Counted from the first letter of the stretch, positions 16,895-28,459 are shown. The stretch: 64,000 bases of DNA from Nocardia brasiliensis NBRC 14402 (GCF_000308475.2 NZ_BAFT02000023.1:1-64000), one strand, 5' to 3'. The notes: generated by a model not told the origin, from the letters alone. A program made the numbers and translations.

Positions 16895-16961
16895 AGCGAG
16901 CACGGTAACCCGGACGACGGCGACACGCCTCGATTACCGCGCGCCGCAACAGAGTTGGTAC

Positions 16962-18038
16962 TCAGGCGAGACGTCGGGCGAAGGCCTCCCGCCCGGCGGA
17001 GGTGGCCGGGTCGACGGTGAATACTCGCAGGTCCGTACGGCTTTCAGTGAGGTCGAGGACCATGAAGCCGAGCTCGTGATAGTTCTCGAACAGCGCGGGG
17101 TGCCCGGCGCGTGGCGTGATCACGGGTTCGGCGCCGACGGTTTTGGCGGCCGCGCCGGACACGAGCTGGCGGGTGCCCTTGGAGCCGATGGTCGGCTCGA
17201 GCACCTGCAGCGAATGGTCGTGGCCGGACAGCAGGTACTGGCATGCGCCGAGCACGTGATCTTCGAAGAACCGCTTCACGTGGACGCCGTTGATCGGCTC
17301 GATCGGCAGGTTCTCGTAGTTTCCGGCGTCGCCGTGCGGCCCGTTGTTGAGGTACGGGTGGTGGGTGCAGGCGATCTTCCAGGTGGCGGTCGACTCCGCG
17401 AGCGCCCGATCCAGCCAGGCGCGCTGCTCGTTCATGAACTGACCGTCGACGGCCCAGTACGGCGAGAAGATCGGCGGCACATAGGCGGCGATCGGGTTGA
17501 GGTCGAGAACGAAGAACTCGACGACCGGGTTCTCCTCCGGCACCCGGACCGAGTAATACCGGCTGGGCATCCACCAGCGGGGCGAATTGGCGTGGTATTC
17601 GACCTCGTGGTTGCCGCGGAGCAACCAGCCACCGTCGCCGGGCAGCACGGAACTGGTGTCGTGGTTGCCGAGCACCATCAACCACGGGAAATCCAGTCCG
17701 GCATTGGGGTTTTCGAATTTGTCCGCGAACTGGCGGTCGGTGCCGCTGTTCGGGCCGCTCTCATAGATGTTGTCGCCGAGCCCGAGCGCCAGCGACACGG
17801 GTTCGCGGCGGTGGAACTCCCGCATCGCGTCGGCGACCGCCCACTGGGTGCGGGTTCCGGTGCCCGCGTCGCCGGTCACCAGCACCCGCAGCCTGCGCTC
17901 GGTCGGAAAGTCGAACTTGGTGACCCCGGGCGCCACCGGTACCGCCTGCGCGGGTGACAGACCGACCAGCGACGCACCCGCCGCGATGCCCGCCGCACCG
18001 GCCAGGAAACCCCGGCGGCCGAAGTTGTTGTCAGGCAT
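16962..18038 (-). CDS. Secreted metallophosphoesterase (purple-acid-phosphatase-like)
   Basis: The 358-aa protein has a Tat signal (NFGRRGFLAGAAGIAAG, cleavage after AQA near residue 32). All metallophosphoesterase blocks are present: VTGDAGTG, LGLGDNIYESG, VLGNHD, THHP and LSGHDHSLQ; these supply the ligands of a two-metal centre. The layout is that of tartrate-resistant acid phosphatases. The ATG at 18038 has GGAGG nine bases upstream. It lies 99 bases downstream of an alkaline phosphatase gene on the same strand, so the pair may serve phosphate scavenging outside the cell. Confidence 0.85.
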   Translation of the reverse strand: MPDNNFGRRGFLAGAAGIAAGASLVGLSPAQAVPVAPGVTKFDFPTERRLRVLVTGDAGTGTRTQWAVADAMREFHRREPVSLALGLGDNIYESGPNSGTDRQFADKFENPNAGLDFPWLMVLGNHDTSSVLPGDGGWLLRGNHEVEYHANSPRWWMPSRYYSVRVPEENPVVEFFVLDLNPIAAYVPPIFSPYWAVDGQFMNEQRAWLDRALAESTATWKIACTHHPYLNNGPHGDAGNYENLPIEPINGVHVKRFFEDHVLGACQYLLSGHDHSLQVLEPTIGSKGTRQLVSGAAAKTVGAEPVITPRAGHPALFENYHELGFMVLDLTESRTDLRVFTVDPATSAGREAFARRLA

Positions 18039-18137
18039 CTGAAATCCTCCACGATCCGGCGCCCCGCCCCGGCACCTATCTTCGCCCATCGGGGCGCGTA
18101 CGGCGATGCGGGGCGGGGCGAACCGGAACCGTGTCGC

Positions 18138-19628
18138 CTACTTCGCCGCTACGACCGGCTTCTTGCTGCGATCCAAGCCGAGCGCGTCGGAGATGGTGAA
18201 GAACATGTCCGTCTGATCGGTGAGGCCGACCACGTTCGCGGCGCGCGGGCCGTAGGCGGCGATGCGCAGCTGGGTGCCGGTGTGTTCCTGCGAACCGGCG
18301 ACATCGGAGGTGCCGTAGGAGACGCCGATCTCGGCACCGTCCTTGGTGACGACCTTGCTGGTCAGCGCCGGGGACTTGGTCTCGAGCGGCACGATCTGGC
18401 TGCTGTGCGCGTGATCGGCGGTGACGATCACCAGGGTGTTGCCGTCGTTCTTCGCGAATTCGAGTGCGGCCTGCACGGCCTCGTCCAGGTCAACGGTCTC
18501 ACCGATCTGGCCGCACGGGTTGGCGGCATGGTCCTGCTTGTCGATGGACGCGCCTTCGACCTGGAGGAAGAAGCCGTCCTTGCGATCCTTGAGCAGGTCG
18601 ATCGCCTTGCGCGTCATGCTCGCCAGGTCGGGCACGGTGGCCGCGCGCTCCGGGTTCGGCCGACAGGTCTGCGCGGGCAGGCTCAGTCCGTTCGGGACCG
18701 CGGTGTCGCCGGCCCACCGAATCGGCATGTTGCCGGGCGAGAACAGGCCGAGCACCGGCGCGTCCTGGTCCGCCTTGGTGACACCGTCGAGGCCGGCCTT
18801 GTCCGAGACCAGGTTGTAGCCCCGGGCCTTGGCCTGGTCGCGCAGGGTCTGGCCCTGCCACTGGCCCGCGACCGCCTTCTGTTCGAAGCTCTTCGCGCCG
18901 CCACCCAGGGTGACGTCGGCGCGGGTGTTCAGCAGTTGCTCGCTGATCGAGCCCAGACCGCCGTTCTCCAGCGCGTTGGTCGGACATTTCGCGGTGGTCT
19001 CTTCCGGGCCGTAGCACTTGCGCTCGGTGACGTGCGCGGCCTGCACGGCCGGGGTGGCGTCCTGGATCTCGGCGGTGCTGACATTGCCGGTGGCCTTGCC
19101 GTTCGCCTTGGCGATCTCGGTGAGGTTGGTCTGCGGCTGACCCGCGAGGTCCACGCTGATCGCGCCGTTGTAGGTCTTCGTGCCGGTCGCCCAGGCGCTG
19201 GCGCTGGCCGCGGACTCGGTGACGTAATCCGGCTTGCCGGTCTTCTTGTCCAGCGAATAGTGCGTATATGAGCCGGTGAGCGGCAGCGCGTCGATGCCCT
19301 TGAAGTACCCGCCCGCGCCCTCGGCGACATTGCGCGCGAGCGTGATTTCGGAGTCGCCCATGCCGTCACCGATCAGCAGGATGACGTTCTTGGCCTGGTT
19401 GCCGTTGAGCGAGGCGCGCAGGGCCTCGGTGCGATCACCGGTGGTCCGGCGCGCGCCGCCGTTGTCGCTCAGCGTCCCTTGGGCTTTGGGGCTGATGAGC
19501 TCGCCGTTGCCCTGCTTCGTGGAGTCCGAGGATCCGCAGGCGGCCAGAACTCCGACGAGAACGGCGGCGCCCATGACTGCGCCCGCACGGAACCGGCGGG
19601 GCATGGAGCGCGACGAGACAGGGGGCAT
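18138..19628 (-). CDS. phoA: Alkaline phosphatase, PhoA-type lipoprotein
   Basis: The ~496-aa enzyme has a lipoprotein signal ([15 protein letters not shown], lipidated Cys). The core matches alkaline phosphatase: [13 protein letters not shown] (metal Asp), [19 protein letters not shown] with the nucleophile Ser, and [12 protein letters not shown] with metal-binding Asp and His. The residue before the nucleophile is Glu where E. coli PhoA has Asp101, a known variable position. It hydrolyses phosphate monoesters on the cell surface. ATG at 19628 follows GGAG; an ATG at 19658 in frame is the alternative. Control by phosphate is likely but no clear PHO box was identified. Confidence 0.9.
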   Translation of the reverse strand: MPPVSSRSMPRRFRAGAVMGAAVLVGVLAACGSSDSTKQGNGELISPKAQGTLSDNGGARRTTGDRTEALRASLNGNQAKNVILLIGDGMGDSEITLARNVAEGAGGYFKGIDALPLTGSYTHYSLDKKTGKPDYVTESAASASAWATGTKTYNGAISVDLAGQPQTNLTEIAKANGKATGNVSTAEIQDATPAVQAAHVTERKCYGPEETTAKCPTNALENGGLGSISEQLLNTRADVTLGGGAKSFEQKAVAGQWQGQTLRDQAKARGYNLVSDKAGLDGVTKADQDAPVLGLFSPGNMPIRWAGDTAVPNGLSLPAQTCRPNPERAATVPDLASMTRKAIDLLKDRKDGFFLQVEGASIDKQDHAANPCGQIGETVDLDEAVQAALEFAKNDGNTLVIVTADHAHSSQIVPLETKSPALTSKVVTKDGAEIGVSYGTSDVAGSQEHTGTQLRIAAYGPRAANVVGLTDQTDMFFTISDALGLDRSKKPVVAAK

Positions 19629-19860
19629 GAGCGAAAACTCCATTGTTCGTAGAGACATGGGATGTGCGGAGCTTTACGAGGTCTTCTGAACGAAAAGGAC
19701 ACAACGGGCAACCACTCGGTTACCAACCGCTGTCTTATACGCATGTCCGCATGCATGAATACGCCACGTCGTACACGAATACCGCTGTCACACAGGGAGT
19801 TTCCCGCGAGCCCGAGCCGTGGTCAGGCCCGCGGGACAAATGCCGGGAAGGTGCAGAATG

Positions 19861-21741
19861 TCACTCTCCGGCCAGTACCTCGAGCACTCCTTCGCCATAC
19901 TTGGCCAGCTTGTTCTCGCCGACGCCGCCCACGCTCCCGAGTTCGGTCAGGCTCGATGGTTTGCGCGCCGCGATCTCGCGCAGCGTGGCGTCGTGGAACA
20001 CGACGTAGGCCGGAACGCCCTGCTCCTTGGCGGTCGCCGCCCGCCATTCCCGCAACCGCTCGAACACCGGCACATCCGCGGGCGCCATATCGACCGCGGC
20101 CTTGGCCGCCTTCGCGGCACGGGCGGGTCTGGTGACCCGTTCCGGTTCGCGACGCAGCAGCACCTGGCGTCCGTCGAACAGCACCTCGTTGCTCGCTTCG
20201 GTCAGCGTCAGCACGCCGTAGTCGCCGTGCACGGCGAGCAGCCCACCGGCGAGCAATTGCCGCACCACGCCACGCCATTCGATATCGCGCAGATCGGTGC
20301 CGATCCCGAACACCTTCAGCTCGTGGTGATCGTGTTGCAGCACCTTGGGATTCTTCTTGCCGAGCAGGATGTCGACGATATGGCCCGCACCGAAGCTCTG
20401 GCCGCGTTCGCGCTTGAGCCGCAGCACCGTGGACAGGAGCTTCTGCGCCGGCACGGTGCCGTCCCAGGATTCCGGCGGCGTGAGGCAGGTATCGCAGTTG
20501 CCGCACGAAGCGCCCGGCTGATCGAAGTAGTTGAGCAGCTGTACCCGGCGGCAACTGACCGTCTCGCACAGTGCGAGCATCGCGTCCAGGTGCAGTTGTA
20601 GTTGCCGCCGATGAGCCGCGTCACCCTCGGACGAATCGATCATCTTGCGTTGCTGCACAACATCGTTGAGGCCGTACACCATCCAGGCCGTCGATGGCAG
20701 CCCGTCACGGCCCGCGCGACCGGTCTCCTGGTAGTAGCCCTCGACCGATTTCGGCAGGTCCAGGTGCGCGACGAAGCGCACATCCGGTTTGTCGATGCCC
20801 ATGCCGAACGCGATGGTGGCGACCACGACCAGGCCGTCCTCGCGCAGGAAGCGCGCCTGGTTCTGCGCGCGGGTGCGGTTGTCCAGTCCGGCGTGATACG
20901 GCACCGCGCGAATACCGTTCTCGGTGAGGAAGGCAGCGGTCTTCTCCACGGAATTGCGCGACAGGCAGTAGACGATGCCCGCGTCGCCCGCGTGCTCGGT
21001 GTTGATGAACTCCAGCAGCTGACGATCCGGCTTGTTCTTCGGTTCGATCCGGTACTGGATATTCGGCCGGTCGAAGCTGGCGACGAACCGGCGGGCGGAG
21101 CCGAGGTCCAAGCGCTGCACGATCTCGTCCCGGGTCTTGCCGGTGGCGGTCGCGGTCAGCGCGATGCGCGGCACGTCCGGCCAGCGCTCGTGCAGCACCG
21201 ACAGCGCCAGGTAGTCGGGCCGGAAGTCGTGGCCCCACTGCGAGACACAGTGCGCCTCGTCGATGGCGAACAGCGCGACTTTGCCCCGGTCGAACAGCTG
21301 TGCCGTCGATTCCAACCGCAATCGCTCCGGTGCCAGGTACAGCAGGTCGAGTTCGCCCGCGACGAACTGGGCCTCCACCGTGCGACGCTCGTCCGGGTAC
21401 TGAGTCGAGTTCAAGAATCCGGCGCGCACGCCGAGCGCGCTGAGCGCGTCCACCTGATCCTGCATCAGCGCGATCAGCGGTGAGATCACCACACCGACAC
21501 CCGGACGAACCAGCGCGGGGACCTGGTAGCAGAGCGACTTACCGCCACCGGTCGGCATGAGCACCAGCGCGTCACCACCCGCGACCACGTGTTCCACGAT
21601 CTCGCGCTGATCGCCGCGGAAGCTGTCGTAACCGAAGACCCGGCGTAGAACCTCTTGCGCCGCACCGGATCCGGCGTCCACACCGGGTTCGGTGTCGGTC
21701 GCCACGGCCGCGAATGCATCGGGGGGAGTCACCCGGCCCAT
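19861..21741 (-). CDS. recQ: ATP-dependent DNA helicase RecQ
   Basis: The 626-aa protein is a complete RecQ: Walker A LMPTGGGKSLCYQVPAL, Walker B DEAHCVSQWGHDFRPDY, motif VI QETGRAGRDGLPS, the RecQ-C-terminal zinc site (CRRVQLLNYFD then CGNCDTC), a winged helix, and a C-terminal HRDC domain (about residues 545-620). RecQ unwinds DNA 3' to 5' in recombination and repair. The ATG at 21741 starts MGRVTPPDAF; the open frame continues upstream into the divergent promoter region. Confidence 0.95.
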   Translation of the reverse strand: MGRVTPPDAFAAVATDTEPGVDAGSGAAQEVLRRVFGYDSFRGDQREIVEHVVAGGDALVLMPTGGGKSLCYQVPALVRPGVGVVISPLIALMQDQVDALSALGVRAGFLNSTQYPDERRTVEAQFVAGELDLLYLAPERLRLESTAQLFDRGKVALFAIDEAHCVSQWGHDFRPDYLALSVLHERWPDVPRIALTATATGKTRDEIVQRLDLGSARRFVASFDRPNIQYRIEPKNKPDRQLLEFINTEHAGDAGIVYCLSRNSVEKTAAFLTENGIRAVPYHAGLDNRTRAQNQARFLREDGLVVVATIAFGMGIDKPDVRFVAHLDLPKSVEGYYQETGRAGRDGLPSTAWMVYGLNDVVQQRKMIDSSEGDAAHRRQLQLHLDAMLALCETVSCRRVQLLNYFDQPGASCGNCDTCLTPPESWDGTVPAQKLLSTVLRLKRERGQSFGAGHIVDILLGKKNPKVLQHDHHELKVFGIGTDLRDIEWRGVVRQLLAGGLLAVHGDYGVLTLTEASNEVLFDGRQVLLRREPERVTRPARAAKAAKAAVDMAPADVPVFERLREWRAATAKEQGVPAYVVFHDATLREIAARKPSSLTELGSVGGVGENKLAKYGEGVLEVLAGE

Positions 21742-21928
21742 CCTACGAGTGCCCGCGCGCGGCGCCACCGGTACGTCGACCGATTCCCCAGCTCGGGTCT
21801 CGATTACTCCACCTGTGGACAAACCAGGATCCCCCGGCCCCGGGCCACCGCTCCGACCTGCGACCGCACCGAATCACCCGGAATTCGTCCGGATGAGCCG
21901 CCGACCCGCCCCTGTTAGGTTGGCGCAC

Positions 21929-22897
21929 ATGGCAATAGGGCTGGGGAGCAACCGAATCAGGACCGCCGTGTTCACGGTCGCACTCGCGGCGGGACTCGCC
22001 GCGGCCACGCCGACCGCGGCCGCGGCGCCGACGACGCCGCAGTGCGCGGACGGCTGGCAGGTGAGCACCGTGGTCGAGGGCGTGGGAAATCTGGAGAATC
22101 TCGACTCCGACGGCGCGGGCGGGTTCTACGTCACCGGCATCGTCGACGGGTTCCTCGCCCACGTCGACAGCGCCGGCCGTTTCGAGAAGCTGCTCACCGG
22201 ACTGGACTTTCCCGCGGGCGTGCGGGTCGCGGGGCCGTACGTCTACTTCCTCACCGGCGACGGACTCACCGCCGCTCCGGGCACGCTGCAGCGCTACGAG
22301 ATCGCGACCGGCACGGTGACCGAGTTGCTCACCGGGCTGAACGGCCCGAACGGCCTGCTGCTGCTACCCGACGGCGATCTGCTCTTCACCACCGTCGGCG
22401 TGAAGGCACCGCAGACCGGGATCGGCCGCTACCGCCCCTCGACCGGCGCATACACCCGAACCTGGTCCAGCCTGCCGCTCACCAACGGACTCGCGCTGGC
22501 GCCGGACGGGCGGTCGATCTACACCGATAACCTGACCATGCGGATCTTCCGCGTTCCGCTGGACGCACCGGAAAGCCCCGTCGTCATCGCCGGAATACCG
22601 AATCTGGTCACCCTTCCCGACGATATGGAAGCCACCCGCTCGGACACCCTGTTCGTCGCCGACCATGCGTTCGGCGCGATCAACAAGGTGGATACCCGCA
22701 CCGGCGCAGCCTGCGCGATCATCACCGGACTGATCAAACCGGGCTCGACGCGTAACCCGCCCGACGGCACCACCTCCGTCCGGATCGCGCCCGACGGCGA
22801 CTCCTGGGCGCTGTACTTCACCGCGATGGACGGCGCCCTGCGTCGCCTGCGCCCTCCCGCCGATATCGACCTCACCCCAGCTACCCCCACGCGGTAG
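21929..22897 (+). CDS. Secreted SMP-30/gluconolactonase-like beta-propeller protein
   Basis: The 322-aa protein starts with a Sec signal peptide (residues 1-32, cleavage after AAA). The rest is a six-bladed propeller with recurring blades such as LNGPNGLLLLPDGDLLFTTV and PLTNGLALAPDGRSIYTDN, the pattern of SMP-30/gluconolactonase/strictosidine-synthase-like domains. Such proteins hydrolyse lactones or act as binding domains; catalytic metal residues are not obvious here. It is divergent from recQ and 40 bases upstream of a GNAT gene. Confidence 0.75.
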   Translation: MAIGLGSNRIRTAVFTVALAAGLAAATPTAAAAPTTPQCADGWQVSTVVEGVGNLENLDSDGAGGFYVTGIVDGFLAHVDSAGRFEKLLTGLDFPAGVRVAGPYVYFLTGDGLTAAPGTLQRYEIATGTVTELLTGLNGPNGLLLLPDGDLLFTTVGVKAPQTGIGRYRPSTGAYTRTWSSLPLTNGLALAPDGRSIYTDNLTMRIFRVPLDAPESPVVIAGIPNLVTLPDDMEATRSDTLFVADHAFGAINKVDTRTGAACAIITGLIKPGSTRNPPDGTTSVRIAPDGDSWALYFTAMDGALRRLRPPADIDLTPATPTR

Positions 22898-22937
22898 AAC
22901 AGATGTGCAGCACGCCGCAGTTCGGAAAGGAAGCAGC

Positions 22938-23465
22938 ATGCCCGAACCCGCTCCCATGATCGCGGCCACCCGCGCCGACGCCGAAGACATCGCGCACCTG
23001 CGGGATCGCCTGGCCCGGTGGATGGTGGACAACGGCATCGACCAGTGGCATCCGGGCGAATACCCGGCCGAACTCGTCGCCGCCGAGGCGGACCGGGGCG
23101 AATGGTTCGTCTGGCGCGACGAGACGGGAACCCTGCTCGCCACGGTCCGACTCGTGTGGCGTGATCCGGATTTCTGGGGCGCGGACGACGACACCGAGGC
23201 CGGCTACATCCACGGCCTCATGGTCGCGCCGGAGCAGCGCGGTCGCGAACTCGGCAGCCGGATCATCCAGTTCTGCACCGACTACACCCTCGACCAGGGC
23301 GTCACCCTGCAACGCCTCGACACTGCCGCCAACAATCCGGTGCTCCGGAAGTACTACACCGCACAGGGTTTCACCGAACTCCGCGAAGTCCCGCTCCCGG
23401 CCCACTTCCACGGCAACATCAACGTCGTCCTGATGGAGCGCCTACTGACCCCGCCCGACGCCTGA
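22938..23465 (+). CDS. GNAT-family N-acetyltransferase
   Basis: The 175-aa protein has the GNAT core: ETGTLLATVRLVWRD (beta4), then YIHGLMVAPEQRGRELGSRI where QRGRELG is the acetyl-CoA pyrophosphate loop, and LDTAANNPVLRKYYTAQGF, the conserved late Asn/Tyr segment. The acceptor is unknown. The ATG at 22938 follows GGAAAGGAAGC. It converges on hisN. Confidence 0.88.
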   Translation: MPEPAPMIAATRADAEDIAHLRDRLARWMVDNGIDQWHPGEYPAELVAAEADRGEWFVWRDETGTLLATVRLVWRDPDFWGADDDTEAGYIHGLMVAPEQRGRELGSRIIQFCTDYTLDQGVTLQRLDTAANNPVLRKYYTAQGFTELREVPLPAHFHGNINVVLMERLLTPPDA

Positions 23466-23496
23466 CGACGGACCGGCCGGTAACGGCTCAGGCTGA

Positions 23497-24282
23497 TCAG
23501 TCCCGCAGCCGCGCCAACGTCTCGTCGTGCAGCAGAGCGTTGGTGGCGATCGCGTCGCCGCCGTGCGGGCCCGGGGTGCCGTCGAGCGAGGTGAAGCGGC
23601 CGCCGGCTTCGCGCACGAGGATGTCGAGGGCGGCCAGATCCCACAGGGACACTTCGGGTTCGGTGGCGATGTCGACGGCGCCCTCGGCGAGCAGGCAGTA
23701 GGTGAAGAAGTCGCCGTAGCCGCGGACTCGCCAGACGGCGTCGGTGAGGGCGAGGAACTTGTCCCGCAGGCCGCGTTCCTGCCAGCCGGACAGGCTGGAG
23801 AAGGCGAGGCTGGCGGCATCGAGTTCGCCGACCGCGGACACCGCGATCGGTGTCGGCGCCGCGGTGTCGACGCGATGCCAGGCGCCCGCGCCCGCTGCCG
23901 CCCACCAGCGCCGCGACAGCGCGGGCGCGCTCACCACGCCGACCACCGGGACACCGTCGTCCAGCAGCGAGATCAAGGTGGCCCAGATCGGCACCCCGCG
24001 TACGAAGTTCTTGGTGCCGTCGATCGGGTCGATCACCCACTGCCGCCCCTCGAATTCGACGTCGCCGCCGAACTCCTCCCCCAGCACCGCATCGCTCGGC
24101 CGCTGCTCGCTCAGCACCTGGCGGATCGCCTTCTCCACCGCCAGATCCGCGTCCGATACCGGCGTCAGATCCGGTTTGGCGTCCACCCGCAGGTCGAGCG
24201 CGCCGAACCGCGCCCGGGTGATCGCGTCGGCCTCGTCCGCCAACCGCAGGGCGAGTTCCAGGTCAGAGGAGTAGTCAGCCAC
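23497..24282 (-). CDS. hisN: Histidinol-phosphatase, inositol monophosphatase family
   Basis: The 261-aa protein has both IMPase signatures: VLGEEFGG (metal-binding Glu) and [17 protein letters not shown] (metal-binding Asp residues), and the C-terminal [18 protein letters not shown]. Sequence style fits the actinobacterial HisN subgroup, which dephosphorylates histidinol phosphate in histidine synthesis. Closely related IMPases act on inositol phosphates, so the exact substrate is family inference. No other his gene is near. Confidence 0.85.
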   Translation of the reverse strand: MADYSSDLELALRLADEADAITRARFGALDLRVDAKPDLTPVSDADLAVEKAIRQVLSEQRPSDAVLGEEFGGDVEFEGRQWVIDPIDGTKNFVRGVPIWATLISLLDDGVPVVGVVSAPALSRRWWAAAGAGAWHRVDTAAPTPIAVSAVGELDAASLAFSSLSGWQERGLRDKFLALTDAVWRVRGYGDFFTYCLLAEGAVDIATEPEVSLWDLAALDILVREAGGRFTSLDGTPGPHGGDAIATNALLHDETLARLRD

Positions 24283-24472
24283 GCACGCACCCTATCGGTC
24301 CCGGCATCGAGTGGGGCGACCGCGCGGGCAAGCTGTGCGCCGTCGACGTGGGTTCGCGCCTCGATCCACCGCCGAGCGCTCACCGGGCACGGCCAGGGCG
24401 AGCAGGAAGAAGACGAGCCCACGGTGAACCAGGCGGGCACAGGTTCCGTCAATCCCGAACCACGGGAAAGGC

Positions 24473-25060
24473 TCACGACACCGTGGCGGCGCGAGCCGCG
24501 CTCAATGCCTCGGCCCACCAGCGCAGTTGGTCGAGCAGGGCCTGCGCCGCCGCGGCGGGCTCTTCGGGATCACGCAGCTTGCCCTGCTCGTCGAACAGCA
24601 GGTAGTAGCGCGGGAACGAGACGTAGTTGCGCACCGTGTGCGCGTTGAGTTCGTTGAAGATCTGCCGCAGGTGCTCGATCGCGAGCAGCCCGCCGCTCAG
24701 CCCGCTGTATCCGACGAATCCGATTGCCTTGCTGTCCCATTGGGTGAAATGCCAGTCGATCGCGGCCTTCAGCGCGGCAGGGATGCTGCGGTTGTAGTCG
24801 GGCGTGACGATCACGAAGGCGTCGGCCTCGCTCAGCCGCCGGGTGAGATCCGCCATGCCTGCGGGACGCTCGGGATCCGGGTTCAGCGCGGGCGGCACCT
24901 CGGGCAGCGCCAGCGGAACATGCGCCTCGGCCAGGTCGATCACGTCCACCTCGAACGCCCCGTGGTTCCTGGCATGCTCGGTGAACCATTCCGCGACAAC
25001 GGGTCCGAACCGTCCCTCCCGGACGCTGCCGATGATCACCGCGAGTTTCAAAGCCGACAT
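24473..25060 (-). CDS. NADPH-dependent FMN reductase
   Basis: The 195-aa flavodoxin-fold protein shows LAVIIGSVREGRFGP (phosphate-binding loop for FMN) and VIVTPDYNRSIPAALKAAID (the PEYN-like FMN loop), both typical of NADPH-dependent FMN/azo reductases such as ArsH and ChrR relatives. It would reduce quinones or free flavin. GGAGGAG sits seven bases before the ATG at 25060. It is divergent from an XRE regulator, an arrangement commonly seen with regulators of oxidoreductases. Confidence 0.87.
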   Translation of the reverse strand: MSALKLAVIIGSVREGRFGPVVAEWFTEHARNHGAFEVDVIDLAEAHVPLALPEVPPALNPDPERPAGMADLTRRLSEADAFVIVTPDYNRSIPAALKAAIDWHFTQWDSKAIGFVGYSGLSGGLLAIEHLRQIFNELNAHTVRNYVSFPRYYLLFDEQGKLRDPEEPAAAAQALLDQLRWWAEALSAARAATVS

Positions 25061-25202
25061 CGTTTTCTCCTCCACAGTTCCAGCGACCGTCCGATCGCCG
25101 CGCTGACCAATCTGCTGGCCGTCGCGGCGGCCAGGGAGACCGTCGTGAGAGTGGTAGTGGCAGGGACACCCTCGGCCGGTGACCGCTTGTTACGTTCGAC
25201 AG

Positions 25203-26051
25203 GTGAGCGACAACGAGCTGGGCCTGTACCTGCGCACCCGACGCGAGGCGGTCACCCCCGCCGAGGTCGGGCTGCCCACCGGGCCGCGCCGCCGCACGCC
25301 CGGGCTGCGCCGCGCTGAGCTGGCGATGTTGGCCGATGTGAGCGTGGAGTACATCACCCGCCTCGAACAGGGTCGCGACCGTCGCCCGTCACCGCAGGTG
25401 CTCTCGGCGCTCGCCGATGCGCTGCGGCTCACCCCGAGTGGCCGAATCCACCTGCACCGCCTCACGAAATCGGCCGACAGCGGGTTCACCTGTATGGGTG
25501 ACGCGCAGCCGCCGCGCGAGGTGCGTCCCGCGGTGCGCGCCGTGCTCGACCGGCTCGAACCCGCGCCCGCGGTGGTGGTCAACCGGCTCACCGAGGTGCT
25601 CGCGCACACCGAGGGTTACCACCGGCTGATGGCGCCGACCGGCCTGTTCGACAGCACGCCGGCGAATCTCGCCCGGTTCGTGTTCACCGACCCGCGGGCC
25701 CGCACCGCGTACCCGGACTGGCACCACCTCGCCGATCACACGGTCGCCACGCTCAAGCACGGCCCGTTCCGCAACGACGCGCACATCGCGGTGCTCGCCG
25801 ACGAACTCACCGTCACCGTCGGCCCGGAGTTCACCGAGCGGGTCGACACCGTGCCGAGCCTCCCTGCCGCCACGGGGATCAATCGTTTCGTGCACCCCGA
25901 GGCCGGAGCGCTGCGACTGGCCTACGAAACCCTGGAACTGTCCGCCGACGACGATCAGCGCTTGATCGTGCACCTGCCCGCGGACGACGCGACGGCGAGT
26001 GCCCTGGACACCCTGACCGGCCGCCGTCCCGGCGCATTGCGCGCGGTCTGA
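25203..26051 (+). CDS. XRE-family regulator with MmyB-like ligand domain
   Basis: The 282-aa protein begins with an XRE helix-turn-helix ([20 protein letters not shown]) preceded by the typical [11 protein letters not shown] segment, and continues into an MmyB-like PAS-type domain ([20 protein letters not shown] onward), which in this group binds fatty acids. It is divergent from the FMN reductase gene, its probable target. The GTG at 25203 starts [17 protein letters not shown], matching the family N-terminus; an upstream GTG at 25179 is less likely. Confidence 0.85.
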   Translation: MSDNELGLYLRTRREAVTPAEVGLPTGPRRRTPGLRRAELAMLADVSVEYITRLEQGRDRRPSPQVLSALADALRLTPSGRIHLHRLTKSADSGFTCMGDAQPPREVRPAVRAVLDRLEPAPAVVVNRLTEVLAHTEGYHRLMAPTGLFDSTPANLARFVFTDPRARTAYPDWHHLADHTVATLKHGPFRNDAHIAVLADELTVTVGPEFTERVDTVPSLPAATGINRFVHPEAGALRLAYETLELSADDDQRLIVHLPADDATASALDTLTGRRPGALRAV

Positions 26052-26142
26052 GCACTGCCGGACGACCGCCGGTCCCCGGCACGACCCGGCACGGCCGCAC
26101 TGCTGCTTCGACAGTGACGCTGTACCAGTAGGCTTGAGCATC

Positions 26143-27258
<1,116 letters not shown>

Positions 27259-27384
27259 CGCGAACTACCCAGTTAAGTCCGGCTTTTTGCTCATTAAGTC
27301 CGCCCGCTTGCGCGGAATCGGCGGGCGGACGCCGGTAACCTGTCTGGCGTGCGTCCAGTCGGAAGTTCCCTCGAGGTGTTGACC

Positions 27385-28230
27385 ATGTCACTCGCGACGA
27401 CCTCGGAGACCACGAACTGGCTGCGTTCCAATGGTCTCGAGATCGTGCTGCTGATTCTCGGCGCGGTGCTGTTCAGTCGATTCGCGACGTTTGTCCGGGA
27501 TCGGATCACGCGCAAGATCGACGAGGGCTTCCGCGGCGGTGACGCGCTGGTGCGGTCCGAAGCGGCCAAGCATCGGCACGCGCTGGCGCAGGTGGTCACC
27601 TGGGTGGTGCTGACCATCGTCTATGTGCTGGTCGGCATGGAGGTGCTGCGCCGACTCGGTTTCGCGATCACCGGATTGGTCGCCCCGGCGGCGGTGCTCG
27701 GCGCCGCGCTCGGCTTCGGCGCGCAGCGCATCGTGCAGGACATCCTGGCCGGATTCTTCCTGATCACCGAGCGGCAGTACGGCTTCGGTGACGTAGTTCG
27801 CATCGCGGTGACTGGCTCCGCGGAGATGGCCGAGGGTACCGTCGAAGACGTCACGTTGCGGATCACCACATTGCGCAACTCGGACGGTGAAGTGATCACC
27901 GTGCCCAACGGGCAGATCGTGAAAGTGACGAATCTGTCGAAGGATTGGGCCCGCGCCGCCATCGACGTACCGGTGCCCGCGACGGCCGATATCACCAGGA
28001 TCAACGAGATCCTGCACGACGTCGGTACAAAGGCGTACGAAGACGCTCGGCTGAAGCCACTGCTCCTCGACGAACCGTCGGTGATGGGTGTCGAGGATCT
28101 GACCGTTGACCAGATGAACATCCGAATGGTTGCCCGCACACTGCCAGGCAAACAATTCGAAGTCGGACGCGAACTGCGGGTGCGGGTAGCCGCAGCATTG
28201 CGCCGGGAGGGTATCAGTGAGACCACGTAG
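27385..28230 (+). CDS. MscS-family mechanosensitive ion channel
   Basis: The 281-aa protein has three membrane helices, the pore-lining glycine-alanine helix AAVLGAALGFGAQRIVQDIL, and the cytosolic MscS beta-domain (GTVEDVTLRITTLRNSDGEV then ITVPNGQIVKV, a family hallmark). The channel releases solutes on osmotic downshock. ATG at 27385 follows GAGGTG; a GTG 12 codons upstream is possible. Its 3' end overlaps the next small gene by 14 bases. The gene follows prfB as in mycobacteria. Confidence 0.93.
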   Translation: MSLATTSETTNWLRSNGLEIVLLILGAVLFSRFATFVRDRITRKIDEGFRGGDALVRSEAAKHRHALAQVVTWVVLTIVYVLVGMEVLRRLGFAITGLVAPAAVLGAALGFGAQRIVQDILAGFFLITERQYGFGDVVRIAVTGSAEMAEGTVEDVTLRITTLRNSDGEVITVPNGQIVKVTNLSKDWARAAIDVPVPATADITRINEILHDVGTKAYEDARLKPLLLDEPSVMGVEDLTVDQMNIRMVARTLPGKQFEVGRELRVRVAAALRREGISETT

Positions 28231-28444
28231 AACCATCTCGCTTCTGAAGGAGTCGGTGCGCCCCAGCACGCTCTTGAAGGAATCAGTACGACCGCGACGT
28301 TCCACCGCGATGCTGATGGCGGCGTGGGTCGCGACGCTCGTCCTGTACCTGTTCGTCAAACCGGACGACGCGATGGTGTCGCGCCCGGAACCGTTGAACA
28401 CCGTTCCAGCAGCAGTGAATCCGGCGGTCGCCCCACCCCGCTGA
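28217..28444 (+). CDS. Small basic membrane protein with internal duplication
   Basis: The 75-aa protein starts at GTG 28217 inside the mscS 3' end. Its N-terminal half has a near-duplicated octapeptide (LLKESVRP at residues 9-16 and 19-26), then one membrane helix (AMLMAAWVATLVLYLFV) and a proline-rich tail. Position between mscS and ftsE matches a small proline-rich membrane protein of the mycobacterial locus. Function is unknown. Confidence 0.6.
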   Translation: MRPRRTISLLKESVRPSTLLKESVRPRRSTAMLMAAWVATLVLYLFVKPDDAMVSRPEPLNTVPAAVNPAVAPPR

Positions 28445-28459
28445 GCCCCACCCCGCTGA
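28430..28459. repeat. 15-bp perfect tandem duplication across the stop codon
   Basis: GCCCCACCCCGCTGA occurs at 28430-28444 and again at 28445-28459. The first copy ends in the TGA stop of the small membrane protein, so the second copy lies wholly in the 3' region. Confidence 0.85.

Noticed and set aside
19629..19860. PHO box upstream of the alkaline phosphatase
   Set aside because: GGTTGGTAACC and nearby GTT-rich words do not form the spaced direct repeats of a PhoP site; too weak to list.
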